Below are positions 42,611 to 50,621 of a stretch of DNA of 64,000 nucleotides, piece by piece. The stretch lies in contig NZ_JAPVBH010000005.1 of NCBI RefSeq assembly GCF_026967795.1, positions 310,771-374,770 on the forward strand. Direction: 5' to 3'. Within the stretch, counting starts at the first letter, position 1, and every line of letters starts with the position of its first letter. The stretch is from Modestobacter sp. VKM Ac-2986 (GTDB lineage Bacteria; Actinomycetota; Actinomycetes; Mycobacteriales; Geodermatophilaceae). A model generated the notes under the pieces. It saw only the letters and a list, made by a program, of their open reading frames with translations, was not told the origin of the DNA and did not search any database. The position numbers and the translations under genes are program-made.

Positions 42611-43202
42611 TCACGGCCGGCCGAGGGTAACGGTGAGCGTGGCCGAGGCGGACGCAGCCGCCAGCCGGCCGGCCGTGTCCGGGGGCACGGCGAGCACCAG
42701 CAGCCCGTCGGGCTCGGGCGCACCTCCCGCCGGGCCGTCCCCGCCGGTGGCGGCCGGCGCGGTGAGCACCAGGGCGCCGGTGGCGACCACCTGCACGGCG
42801 GGGCCGGCGCCTCCCGCGGCGACGTCGCCGGTGGCGAGCACGTCGACCCGGTCCCCGGCCCGCAGCAGGGTCGACACCGCGAGGTCGGCCAGCCGCACCG
42901 GGGCCGCGACCTGACCGGCCGGCACCGCCGACCACAGCCCCGCGCCGACGACGCGCACGTCGGTGACCGGCTCGCCGGAGCGCACCGGCGAGGCCAGCAC
43001 CGCGCCGGTCAGCTGCGGCACGTCGGTCACCGGGCAGGTCGGCTGCGGCCACGACCACCGGGACGGTCGTGGCGACCGGGGCGGCGCCGGGCGGGGGTGG
43101 CCGCAGCGCCAGCACGAGGGCCAGGCAGGCGAGGGCGGCAGCGGCGACCTGCCGGAGCAGGTGCACCGGCGAGCGGGGACGGCGCAGTCGTGGGAGCGGC
43201 AC
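42611..43202 (-). pseudogene. Broken SAF-domain (CpaB/RcpC-like) protein gene
   Basis: Two halves of one protein lie in different frames. The 5' part (GTG 43202) gives a basic start, one TM helix (LRQVAAAALACLALVLAL) and the SAF start VPVVVAAADLPG. At about 43040-43050 the frame changes and the rest reads VTDVPQLTGAVLASPV, SGEPVTDVRVVG, LADLAVSTLLRAGDRVDVLATG and so on to 42611. Compared with intact family members, about 20-25 residues between DLPAG and the TDV segment are missing, so a deletion of a length not divisible by three is likelier than a base-call error. The C-terminal frame lacks its own start. Confidence 0.75.
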
Positions 43203-43308
43203 GCGGTCATGCTCCGCGGCGGAGCGGGCGACCGGCGCGCTCCGCCGCGGGCTGTGGACCGCGGGTCCCGGTGTGGACGGGCGGCAGCGCGCCGCCGTCG
43301 TCCGTGGT

Positions 43309-43635
43309 TCAGCCGGCGGTGCTGCCGCTGCTGGAGGTGGAGGGCTTCGCCGCGGGGGCCGGGGAGCTGGACTCCTTGCCGGCGCTGCCCGAGGACTCCT
43401 TCTTCGCGGTCGACTCCTTGGCCGGGGCCGATGCGCTGGTGGCGCTCTCGGCCTTGCGGCTGTCGGTGCGGTAGAAGCCCGAGCCCTTGAACACGACACC
43501 GACCGAGCCGTAGACCTTGCGCACGGCCGAGCCGTCCTGCGGGCAGGTGGCCACCGCGGGGTCGGTGAACGACTGCACGACCTCGAACTCGTGCTTGCCC
43601 TCGGGGTTGGAGCAGACGTACTGGTACGTGGGCAC
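43309..43635 (-). CDS. FmdB-family (Ruc-like) protein with reduced zinc ribbon
   Basis: 108 aa from GTG 43635. PTYQYVCSNPEGKHEFEVVQSF, ATCPQDGSAVRKVYGSVGVVFKGSGFYRTDSR match FmdB/Ruc (Rv0991c). Only one Cys remains at each knuckle: the first CxxC is CSNPEGKH and the second CPQDG, so a four-Cys zinc site cannot form within one chain. The C-terminal 45 residues are Ser/Lys/Ala-rich and disordered, as in Ruc, a redox-regulated chaperone. Upstream of the SAF remnant. Confidence 0.85.
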   Translation of the reverse strand: MPTYQYVCSNPEGKHEFEVVQSFTDPAVATCPQDGSAVRKVYGSVGVVFKGSGFYRTDSRKAESATSASAPAKESTAKKESSGSAGKESSSPAPAAKPSTSSSGSTAG

Positions 43636-43905
43636 GGTGCTGCGAGCTCCTCGATCCGATCCGGACCGGAGCTGGCACTCTGCTCCGGCGACTGCCAATC
43701 ATGCGCTGTCGGTCCACCTGCCGTCCACGCATGTCGACGAACGTCACCTCGGCGCGCGCTGCGAGCGGGACGGCGATCGCTGGGCACGTCCGAGTGCGGG
43801 CTCGGGGAACTCACGACACCCGGTCGTGGAGCGCGGATGGCCGCGGACCGGGTCGTCCGCTCGGGACAGGGCGCGGCCACCTGGACGAAGAGGCTGCAGC
43901 ACCCG

Positions 43906-43924
43906 GGGACGCGTGAGGCGTCCC
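43906..43924. terminator. Hairpin at end of hydrolase gene
   Basis: GGGACGC-GTGAG-GCGTCCC, perfect 7-bp stem, 6 bp beyond the hydrolase stop. The 295-bp gap 43636-43930 holds nothing else that I recognise. Confidence 0.5.
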
Positions 43925-43930
43925 ACGTCG

Positions 43931-44839
43931 TCAAGCCGCTCGGCGGAACCAGTCGAGCGTGAGGTCGGCGACGGCAGCAGGGGCGTCATCGGTGACGAAG
44001 TGCGCAGCGTCCTCGACGTAGGCGAACTCGACCCGATCGGCGTACCGCTCCGGGTGCCGGCAGATGCGTCCCATGACGTCCTCGTTCCAGTAACGGTCCA
44101 GGCGACCGAAGGCGAACAGGGTGGGCACCGTGAGCCGGCGGTGGCGGTAGACCCCGCGGGCCATGCGCATGCCCTCGGGCACGACGACGCCACGGGTGAG
44201 GGTGCGGACCGCGGCGTCGATGTCTGGACGGCGCATCGGGACGAGGTGGGCGTCGATGGTCGCCTGCGCCATCGGGCGCGCGACGTACCTCTCGGAGAAG
44301 ATGCCGTTCAGTGGGGCGCCAGGGCGGTGCCAGATGAACGAGGGGAGGTGCCGGAAGCCCGGCACGACCCTGGGGCTCACCGTCATGAAGGCCGGCGGGA
44401 CGGAGAGCTGCACCGCCGTCCGCACCCTCTCTGGGTGGTCGTACGTCAACTGCATCGCAGTGAGGGCACCCAGATCGTGCGAGACCAGGTGGGCGCGCTC
44501 GATGCGGAGGACGTCGAAGAGGGTGAGCAGATCGCGTAGACGGGTCTCGCGTCCCACCCGTGGATCGTCGGCCACGGTCCAGCCGGCCCCGCGCAGATCG
44601 GGACAGAAGACGCGGTAGCCGCTCTCGGCCATGGCCGGAGCCACTGCACGCCACTGCCACCAGTGCTGCGGGAAACCGTGCAGCAGCACGACGGGTTCGC
44701 CCGCGCCGATGACGGCGAGGTGAGTACGGAGGCCGGGCGCCTCGACGACGAGGTGGTCGAAACCGGAGGCCTCTGGCAGCGGCGGCGACCAGGTCGACGC
44801 GTCGTCAGGGCGTGTGACACGAGACTCGGTCGTGGCCAT
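43931..44839 (-). CDS. Alpha/beta hydrolase, epoxide hydrolase-like
   Basis: 302 aa from ATG 44839. HGFPQHWWQWRAVAPAMAESG carries the oxyanion HGxP, and the nucleophile elbow VSHDLGALTAM has Asp as nucleophile, typical of epoxide hydrolases and haloalkane dehalogenases. The catalytic His is in VEDAAHFVTDDAP. A cap domain lies between. Divergent from a TetR gene that probably controls it. By eye the gene uses more A/T at third positions than its neighbours, so recent acquisition is possible. Confidence 0.87.
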   Translation of the reverse strand: MATTESRVTRPDDASTWSPPLPEASGFDHLVVEAPGLRTHLAVIGAGEPVVLLHGFPQHWWQWRAVAPAMAESGYRVFCPDLRGAGWTVADDPRVGRETRLRDLLTLFDVLRIERAHLVSHDLGALTAMQLTYDHPERVRTAVQLSVPPAFMTVSPRVVPGFRHLPSFIWHRPGAPLNGIFSERYVARPMAQATIDAHLVPMRRPDIDAAVRTLTRGVVVPEGMRMARGVYRHRRLTVPTLFAFGRLDRYWNEDVMGRICRHPERYADRVEFAYVEDAAHFVTDDAPAAVADLTLDWFRRAA

Positions 44840-44865
44840 GTCGACCTCTTTCGCGCAGAAGATCG

Positions 44866-44881
44866 TACTACGTTCATAGTA
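44866..44881. promoter_or_regulatory. Candidate TetR operator/promoter of the hydrolase-TetR pair
   Basis: TACTACGTTCATAGTA: inverted repeat TACTA/TAGTA with a 6-bp spacer in the 65-bp gap between two divergent starts. It is one of the few AT-rich spots in the region and overlaps possible -10 elements. Confidence 0.5.
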
Positions 44882-44904
44882 AGCCGTGCAGTGAGGAGGT
44901 GTCC

Positions 44905-45486
44905 ATGCCCGCAACCACCCGCGAACGCGCGCTCGAGGCGGCCGTGGAGTTGCTGGGCGCAGAGGGCGTGCGCGCTCTGAGTCATGCTCGGGTCGATCGA
45001 CGAGCGGGCCTCCCGGCCGGGTCGACCTCGAACTGGTACCGCACCCGGCGGGCGCTGCTCGGGGGCGTCGTCGACTGGATCGCCGAGCGCGAGCGCGCCG
45101 ACTTCGACGCGAGCGCGATGCCGTCGATCCGGGACGTCGGCGGGCTGATCGAGAGGCTCTCCGCCATGGCGGAGATCCAGTCCGGGCCGTTCGCCGCGCG
45201 CACCCGCGCGCGCTATGCACTCTTCCTCGAGCTCGCTGATGACCCTGAGCTCAGCGAGCCGCTGCGGAGGCAACGTCGCGAGTTCGAGCGGTGGACCGAG
45301 CAGATCGTGGTCGCCGTCGGTGTGGCTGACCCCGTACCGGCCACCCGGGCCTTGATGGCCCTCGCTGACGGCCTCCTGCTGCACCGGCTCACCGTCGACC
45401 CAGGACTCGACATACGCCCCGCCATCGAACGGGCAGTGCGCGCCCTGGCAGAGCGTCCGGGCACGACCACCCCCACGCCCGGTTGA
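44905..45486 (+). CDS. TetR family transcriptional regulator
   Basis: 193 aa from ATG 44905, with AGGAGG 5 nt upstream. HTH: RERALEAAVELLGAEGVRALSHARVDRRAGLPAGSTSNWYRTRRALL, of the TetR class with a C-terminal domain (ELADDPELSEPLRRQRREFERW) typical of the TetR_C_16-like group. Divergent from the hydrolase, which is its probable target. Slightly more A/T than average. Confidence 0.9.
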   Translation: MPATTRERALEAAVELLGAEGVRALSHARVDRRAGLPAGSTSNWYRTRRALLGGVVDWIAERERADFDASAMPSIRDVGGLIERLSAMAEIQSGPFAARTRARYALFLELADDPELSEPLRRQRREFERWTEQIVVAVGVADPVPATRALMALADGLLLHRLTVDPGLDIRPAIERAVRALAERPGTTTPTPG

Positions 45487-45882
45487 GTCACGGTGCCGAC
45501 CGCGGAGGACCTGTCCGGCGCAGTCCATGGCCCCACGGTCTCGAGCTGCTGTGTCATCCGAGGCGGACGACACCCAGGACCTGCCGGGCACGCTGTCACG
45601 GCTGCGCCGGCACCGGGCCTCACGCGCACGGTGCTCACGGCCGCCCCCGCCGGCGAGTGGCGCAACGACCAGGCGTCACACTCGTGGCCGCACGGGTCGC
45701 CCACCCCCGCGATGGCGCCGTCAGGTGCGACTGCCGCTGCGCGTGCAGAGCCCCACTCACCGACGTCTGGCGTCTGACCCAGCCTCGGCAGGACCACCGC
45801 GATCGTGACGCCCGCCGATCGCGTCGGGCGCGCGAGTCCCCGTTCGCACGTGGTGTCTCGGACGCGGCGGTACGGTTCCGGC
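45487..45882. other. 396-bp region without an intact gene; possible HAF-repeat remnant
   Basis: No convincing start and conserved domain on the plus strand. On the minus strand a frame reads VLPRLGQTPDVGEWGSARAA then AVAPDGAIAGVGDPCGHECDAWSLRHSP, like the HAF extracellular repeat pattern (LGxLG...AxAINxxGxIVG). It has no start codon with an RBS and merges with the TetR antisense strand, so it may be debris of an exported repeat protein. Confidence 0.35.
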
Positions 45883-46365
45883 GTGGTCCAGCAGTGGCTC
45901 GACGAGCAGCAGCAGCGCACCTGGCGGGCCTGGCTGGCCGTGACGGAGCTGCTGCCGCGCGCGCTCGACGCCCAGCTCCAGCGTGACGCCGGTCTGACCC
46001 ACCCGGCCTACGTGGTGCTGGCGATGCTGTCCGAGGCCCCCGACCGCAGCCGCCGGATGAGCGACCTGGCGCGGGTGGCCAACCAGTCGCAGAGCCGGCT
46101 CTCGCACACCGTAGCCCGGCTGGAGGAGCGCGGCTGGGTGCGCCGGGAGAAGGCGACCGAGGACCGGCGCGGCAACCTCGCCGTCCTCACCGACGCCGGC
46201 CAGGACGTCGTGTCCCGGGTGGCGCCCGGGCACGTCACCGCGGTGCGCGAGGGCCTGTTCGCCGCGCTCACCCCCGAGCAGACCGAGCTGCTGGAGGTCG
46301 CGCTCACCGCCGTCCTGGAGCGGCTGGACCCCGACGCGACGCTGCGGGTGCCCGAGGCCGGCTGA
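45883..46365 (+). CDS. MarR family transcriptional regulator
   Basis: 160 aa from GTG 45883. Winged HTH of MarR: LTHPAYVVLAMLSEAPDRSRRMSDLARVANQSQSRLSHTVARLEERGWVRREKATEDRRGNLAVLTDAG, with the wing Arg and DRR. N-terminal helix QWLDEQQQRTWRAWL is for dimerisation. Next gene, an LLM oxidoreductase, begins 43 bp later and is the probable target. Confidence 0.92.
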   Translation: MVQQWLDEQQQRTWRAWLAVTELLPRALDAQLQRDAGLTHPAYVVLAMLSEAPDRSRRMSDLARVANQSQSRLSHTVARLEERGWVRREKATEDRRGNLAVLTDAGQDVVSRVAPGHVTAVREGLFAALTPEQTELLEVALTAVLERLDPDATLRVPEAG

Positions 46366-46408
46366 CCGGCCGGGAAGCGTCCCGGACGGGGCGGCGTTGC
46401 CGCCGGTG

Positions 46409-47434
46409 ATGTCCGAGACCCCGCTGCCCCTGTCCGTCCTCGAGCTGGCCACGGTCGGCACCGGGCAGACCACCGCCGACGCGCTGGCCAACACCACGGC
46501 CGTGGCCCGGGCCGCCGACCGGCTGGGCTACCGCCGGCTGTGGGTCGCCGAGCACCACAACATGCCGGCGGTGGCCAGCACCAACCCGCCGGTGCTGATC
46601 GCGCACCTGGCCGCGGTGACCGAGCGCATCGTCGTCGGCTCGGGCGGGGTGATGCTGCCCAACCACGCCCCGCTCGTGGTCGCCGAGCAGTTCGCGCTGC
46701 TCGAGGCGCTGCACCCGGGCCGGATCGACCTGGGCATCGGGCGTGCGCCGGGCACCGACCAGCACACCGCGCTCGCGCTCCGCCGGGACCCGAAGGCGCT
46801 GTCGGCCGAGGACTTCCCGCAGAACGTGCTCGACCTGCTCGGGCTGTTCGGTGACGCCCGGGTCGAAGGCGGCCTGGCCGAACGGTTCAGCGCCACCCCG
46901 GCTGCGGCCACCGCGCCGCGGGTCGTGCTGCTGGGCTCCAGCAGCTTCTCCGCCCAGCTGGCCGGTCAGCTCGGGCTGCCGTTCACCTTCGCCCACCACT
47001 TCGGCAGCCCGCACACCGTGGCCGCGCTGGAGGTCTACCGGGACGCCTTCGTGCCCTCGGACCACCTGGCGCAGCCCTACGCGGTGGTCACCGCGAACGC
47101 ACTGGTCGCCGACACGGACGCCGAGGCCGCCCGGCTGGCGCTGCCCGGTCAGCTGATGCGGCTGTCGATCCGGACCGGCCGGCTGCGCCCGGTGCCGAGC
47201 CTGAAGGAGGCGGCGGTGCACCCCGAGCGGGCCGCCGCGGAGAACATGCCGAGCAACGCCGTCCTCGGTGGACCGGAGCGGGTCGTGGCCGAACTGCGCG
47301 CGCTGGCCGCCGAGACCGGGGCCGACGAGCTGATGGTCACCGCGTCCACCCACGGGGTGGCCGAGCGAGTGCGCAGCCTGGAGCTGCTGGCCGCGGCCTG
47401 GGGTCTCCCGACCGTCGAGCAGGTCGCTGCCTGA
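46409..47434 (+). CDS. LLM-class flavin-dependent oxidoreductase
   Basis: 341 aa from ATG 46409. Luciferase-like TIM barrel: PLPLSVLELATVGTGQTTADAL, RLWVAEHHNMPAVASTNPPVLIAHLAAVTERIVVGSGGVMLPNHAPLVVAEQFALL, and RIDLGIGRAPGTD, all of the group that uses FMN or F420. C-terminal ETGADELMVTASTHGVAERVRSLELLA is typical. The MarR gene upstream suggests a redox or detoxification role. Confidence 0.92.
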   Translation: MSETPLPLSVLELATVGTGQTTADALANTTAVARAADRLGYRRLWVAEHHNMPAVASTNPPVLIAHLAAVTERIVVGSGGVMLPNHAPLVVAEQFALLEALHPGRIDLGIGRAPGTDQHTALALRRDPKALSAEDFPQNVLDLLGLFGDARVEGGLAERFSATPAAATAPRVVLLGSSSFSAQLAGQLGLPFTFAHHFGSPHTVAALEVYRDAFVPSDHLAQPYAVVTANALVADTDAEAARLALPGQLMRLSIRTGRLRPVPSLKEAAVHPERAAAENMPSNAVLGGPERVVAELRALAAETGADELMVTASTHGVAERVRSLELLAAAWGLPTVEQVAA

Positions 47435-47436
47435 AC

Positions 47437-47472
47437 CCGTCGTCCCGCGCCCGTGGGGGCGCGGGACGACGG
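47437..47472. terminator. Perfect 16-bp hairpin between convergent genes
   Basis: CCGTCGTCCCGCGCCC / GGGCGCGGGACGACGG with the loop GTGG, 2 bp after the LLM stop and 10 bp from the stop of the convergent membrane protein gene. Bidirectional terminator. Confidence 0.8.
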
Positions 47473-47482
47473 AGGCCGTGGA

Positions 47483-48076
47483 CTACGCGGCCTTGAGGAC
47501 GGCGGCCTTCAGGCTGGTGAGGCCGGCACCGAAGGCGCCCCGGACGGTGGAGGCGGTGCGCTGCTGCTCGCCCTGCTGGGCGGCGAGCACGATCAGCACC
47601 GCGGTCAGCGCGGGGTTGACCCACTGCAGCGGCTTCTGCGCCTTCTGCGCGTCGGCGACGTCGGCCGGGGTGCCGGCGGAGGGCTCGGTGGCGGTCGCGC
47701 TGGGCACGCCGCCGCTGACCGACTTGGCGCCGATCTTCGCGCCGAACGCGCCGCTGGTGGCGGTGGTGACGATGGCGGAGACGGTGAGCACGCTCTTGAC
47801 CACGGTGTTCAGCGTCGCGCCGGACTCGGTGGCCACCCGGCCACGGTCGGCGCGCAGCATGCCGACCGAACCGATGAGGTGGGCGCCGATGGCCGCGGCC
47901 TGGACGGGACCCCAGGCGCCCCAGCCGATCGAGGACAGCCGGGTGCGCTCGGTGCTGTCCTTCGCGGCGGCGGCGGCCTTGTTCAGACCGACCGCGCCCA
48001 TCAGGTTGCCGCCGAACCAGGCAGCCAGGCCCAGGTCGTGCATCGAGCGGAGGACGGTGTGCTGGTCGTTCGACAT
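47483..48076 (-). CDS. Hypothetical membrane protein
   Basis: 197 aa from ATG 48076. Start MSNDQHTVLRSMHDLGLAAW, then four hydrophobic stretches (GWGAWGPVQAAAIGAHLIGSV; SVLTVSAIVTTATSGAFGA; WVNPALTAVLIVLAA; others weaker). Gly/Ala-rich, with a polar loop (GGVPSATATEPSAGTPAD). I know no function. Follows the AAA gene on the same strand after 118 bp. Confidence 0.75.
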   Translation of the reverse strand: MSNDQHTVLRSMHDLGLAAWFGGNLMGAVGLNKAAAAAKDSTERTRLSSIGWGAWGPVQAAAIGAHLIGSVGMLRADRGRVATESGATLNTVVKSVLTVSAIVTTATSGAFGAKIGAKSVSGGVPSATATEPSAGTPADVADAQKAQKPLQWVNPALTAVLIVLAAQQGEQQRTASTVRGAFGAGLTSLKAAVLKAA

Positions 48077-48194
48077 GAGATCTCCTCGTGGGGCTCGGCC
48101 CGGAGGGCCGCTGCAGTGGCCGGACGGTCTCCCCGGCTCCCCGACAGCCGTGCCCGCTCGCTGCGCCGAGCAACCCCGTTGCGGGCCACCGAGT

Positions 48195-48911
48195 TCACCC
48201 CAGGTGACGGAGGAACGAGCCCGGGGCGCCCAGGAACTGCCGCCAGCTGCGGGTGAGCTCCAGCTCCTCCCACGTCGTCGGGCGCAGCCCCCACTCACCG
48301 ACCTCCAGCAGCGTCGCGCCGGGCAGCGCCGCCACCACGGGGGAGTGGGTGGCGACGACCACCTGGGCGCCGCGGTCGACCAGGGCGAGCAGGTGGGACA
48401 CCAGCGCCAGGCTGCCGCCGAAGGACAGCGCCGCGTCGGGCTCGTCGAGCAGGTAGGTGCCCCGCCCGGCCGCCCGGCTGGTGAGCACCTCGAGGAACGC
48501 CTCGCCGTGGGAGAGCTCGTGGAAGGAGGTCGGCTCGCCGCCGACGGACTCCAGGTGGCTGTACAGCCCGTGCAGCGTCTCGTCGCGGAGGAAGTACCCC
48601 CAGCGGGACGCCCCAGGGCTGCGCTCGACGATCAGACCGAGGGACTCCGGCTCGCTGGGGCGCGTGCTCATCCGGGTGTTCCGCGACCCGCCCTCCGGGT
48701 TGAGGCCGAGCGTGACCGCGAGCAACTCCATCACCGTCGACTTGCCCGAGCCGTTCTCCCCGACCAGGACGAGCGCCCCGGCCGGGAGCTCGAGGCCCTC
48801 GTCGACCAGTTGAGCCACCGCCGGCACGGTCAGCGGCCAGCTCCGACGCTGGGGGTCCGTCGGCAGGGCACCCGGGTCGGGGCGGACACGGCGGATCGGG
48901 CGGGAGTCCAC
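48195..48911 (-). CDS. AAA/ABC-type ATPase, stand-alone
   Basis: 238 aa from GTG 48911. Walker A GALVLVGENGSGKSTVMELLAVT, signature-like ELSHGEAFLEVLTSRA, Walker B GTYLLDEPDAALSF and switch His in VVVATHSPVVAALPG. The region between (GSRNTRMSTRP, GYFLRDETLHGLYSHLESVG) belongs to the AAA_23/Rad50-like subgroup (OLD-like without nuclease). No partner gene, membrane domain or nuclease is fused. Two palindromes of 27-36 bp precede its start. Function unknown; a defence role is possible but has no direct support. Confidence 0.82.
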   Translation of the reverse strand: MDSRPIRRVRPDPGALPTDPQRRSWPLTVPAVAQLVDEGLELPAGALVLVGENGSGKSTVMELLAVTLGLNPEGGSRNTRMSTRPSEPESLGLIVERSPGASRWGYFLRDETLHGLYSHLESVGGEPTSFHELSHGEAFLEVLTSRAAGRGTYLLDEPDAALSFGGSLALVSHLLALVDRGAQVVVATHSPVVAALPGATLLEVGEWGLRPTTWEELELTRSWRQFLGAPGSFLRHLG

Positions 48912-48961
48912 GCGGTGATCCTGGCCCGTGGGTACGACGCGCCGTCCTACTGCACCAATGG

Positions 48962-48997
48962 CTGTCCTCCCTCACCAACGCTGGTGCGGGAGGACAG
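48962..48997. terminator. Hairpin 1 between the carboxyltransferase and AAA genes
   Basis: CTGTCCTCCCTCACCA / TGGTGCGGGAGGACAG: 16-bp arms with a single mismatch and a 4-nt loop (ACGC). Lies 51 bp upstream of the AAA GTG and 104 bp past the carboxyltransferase stop. Confidence 0.6.
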
Positions 48998-49025
48998 ACG
49001 TGGATCAGGTCACCTGATCCACGTC
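48997..49025. promoter_or_regulatory. Perfect 29-bp palindrome
   Basis: ACGTGGATCAGGT-C-ACCTGATCCACGT extended by one G-C pair on each side: 14-bp arms around one base. Immediately abuts hairpin 1. Could be an operator for the AAA gene or part of a double terminator for the carboxyltransferase operon. Confidence 0.55.
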
Positions 49026-49100
49026 ACGACCACCGACCGACTCCGGACGGACGACGGGCCACGTCCACACGGCGGTGACGCCGGAGGACGGCGCGGGACG

Positions 49101-50621
49101 TCAGGTGCCGAGGTGGCGCCAGCGGCGGGTGCGGCTGCGCATCCGCTCGACGTCGTCGCGGCCCAGCAGCCCGGCCAGCTCCTGGGCGAGGACCCGCCCC
49201 AGCCGTTGGCAGAACTCCACCGGCTCGTCGGCGGCGTCGGGCCGCTCGGGCACGACGCGGTCGACGATCCCGGCCCGCCACAGGTCGGTCGCCCGCACGC
49301 CCTGGGCGGCCGCCATCTCGTCGGCCCGGTCGACGGTGCGGTGCACGATCGCCGAGGCGCCCTCGGGTGGCAGTGGGCCCAGCCAGCCGTTGGCCGCGGC
49401 CAGCACCCGGTCGGCCGGCACCAGTGCCAGCGCGCCGCCACCGGTGCCCTGCCCGAGCAGCACGGCCAGCGTGGGCGCGGGCAGCGTGACCAGGTCGGAC
49501 AGGCAGCGGGCGATCTCCCCGGCCAGCCCGCCCTCCTCGGCGGCCACCGACAGCGCGGCACCGGGGGTGTCGATCAGGGTGAGCAGCGGCAGCCGCAGCT
49601 CCGCGGCCAGCCGCATCCCGCGGCGGGCCTCGCGCAGCGCGCCCGGGCCCAGCGGGGCGGTGGGGGACTGGTCGCGGCGGTCCTGGCCGAGCACCACGCA
49701 CGGGGCGCCGCCGAAGCGGGCCAGCGCGAGCATCAGGCCGGGGTCGGACTCCCCGGCGCCGGTGCCGTTGAGCGGGACGACGTCGGTGGCCGCGGCGCGC
49801 AGCAGCTCGCGCACCCCGGGGCGGTCGGGACGGCGGGAGGCGGTGACGACGTCCCAGGCGCTGCGGTGGTCCTCGGGGTCGTCGGCGTCGGTGCCGTCGT
49901 CGGGGTCGGGGGCGGCGACCGGGGCGTCCCGGTGCCAGGTCGCCCGGGCCGACAGCACCCGCAGCGCCCGGTCGGCGACGTCGGCGATCTCCGCGTGCGG
50001 GACGACGCCGTCGATGAGCCCGTGGGCGGCCAGGTTCTCCGAGGTCTGCACGCCCTCCGGGAACGGCTCGCCGTAGAGGGCGGCGTAGACCCGCGGGCCC
50101 AGGAAGCCGATGGCGGCACCGGGCTCGGCGATGGTCACGTGGCCCAGCGACCCCCAGGAGGCCAGCACACCGCCGAACGTCGGGCCGCGCAGGTAGACGA
50201 GGTAGGGCAGCCCCGCCTCCTTGTGCCGGGCGATGGCGGCGGTGATGCCGACCATCTGCAGGAAGGCGACCGTGCCCTCCTGCATGCGGGTGCCGCCGGA
50301 GACCGGGGCGGCCAGCAGCGGCAGCCCCTCGGCGGTGGCCCGCTCGATCGCCGCCATCAGCCGCTCGGCGGTCGCGGTCCCGATGGAGCCGGCCAGGAAG
50401 CCGAACTCACCGGCGACGAGTGCGACCCGGCGTCCGCGCAGCGTCGCCTCACCGGTGACGACCGCCTCGTCCTGCTGCGTCTTCTCCGCCGCCCGCGCCA
50501 GCTCGGCGGCGTAGGCGTCGTCGACCTCGCGCGGCGGCACCGGGGTGTCCCAGGACCGCCAGGACCCCTCGTCCAGCACCAGGTCCCGCAGCGACCGGGC
50601 GTCCAGCCGGGACGTGTTCAC
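49101..50621 (-). CDS. Acetyl-CoA carboxylase-type carboxyltransferase, beta-alpha fused
   Basis: 506 aa from GTG 50621, overlapping the CoA-transferase stop by 4 bp. Two crotonase-like halves in one chain: the beta-like half (FGFLAGSIGTATAERLMAAI, APVSGGTRMQEGTVAFLQM, VYLRGPTFGGVLASWGSLGHV) and the alpha-like half (GMRLAAELRLPLLTLIDTPGAALSVAAEEGGLAGEIARCL, APTLAVLLGQGTGGGALAL, ANGWLGPLPPEGASAIVHR). It lacks the AccD zinc finger. No biotin carboxylase or BCCP is nearby. With MatC and CaiB a role in malonyl- or methylmalonyl-type CoA chemistry, or in decarboxylation as in MdcDE, is possible. Confidence 0.85.
   Translation of the reverse strand: MNTSRLDARSLRDLVLDEGSWRSWDTPVPPREVDDAYAAELARAAEKTQQDEAVVTGEATLRGRRVALVAGEFGFLAGSIGTATAERLMAAIERATAEGLPLLAAPVSGGTRMQEGTVAFLQMVGITAAIARHKEAGLPYLVYLRGPTFGGVLASWGSLGHVTIAEPGAAIGFLGPRVYAALYGEPFPEGVQTSENLAAHGLIDGVVPHAEIADVADRALRVLSARATWHRDAPVAAPDPDDGTDADDPEDHRSAWDVVTASRRPDRPGVRELLRAAATDVVPLNGTGAGESDPGLMLALARFGGAPCVVLGQDRRDQSPTAPLGPGALREARRGMRLAAELRLPLLTLIDTPGAALSVAAEEGGLAGEIARCLSDLVTLPAPTLAVLLGQGTGGGALALVPADRVLAAANGWLGPLPPEGASAIVHRTVDRADEMAAAQGVRATDLWRAGIVDRVVPERPDAADEPVEFCQRLGRVLAQELAGLLGRDDVERMRSRTRRWRHLGT

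Noticed and set aside
42611-43202. Single-base sequencing error in the SAF gene
   Set aside because: More than 20 residues are missing at the frame change, so one base cannot restore the protein.
45493-45777. A 94-codon plus-strand gene
   Set aside because: Composition is Ala/Pro/Ser-biased without domain, signal or RBS; the minus strand shows a more protein-like pattern.
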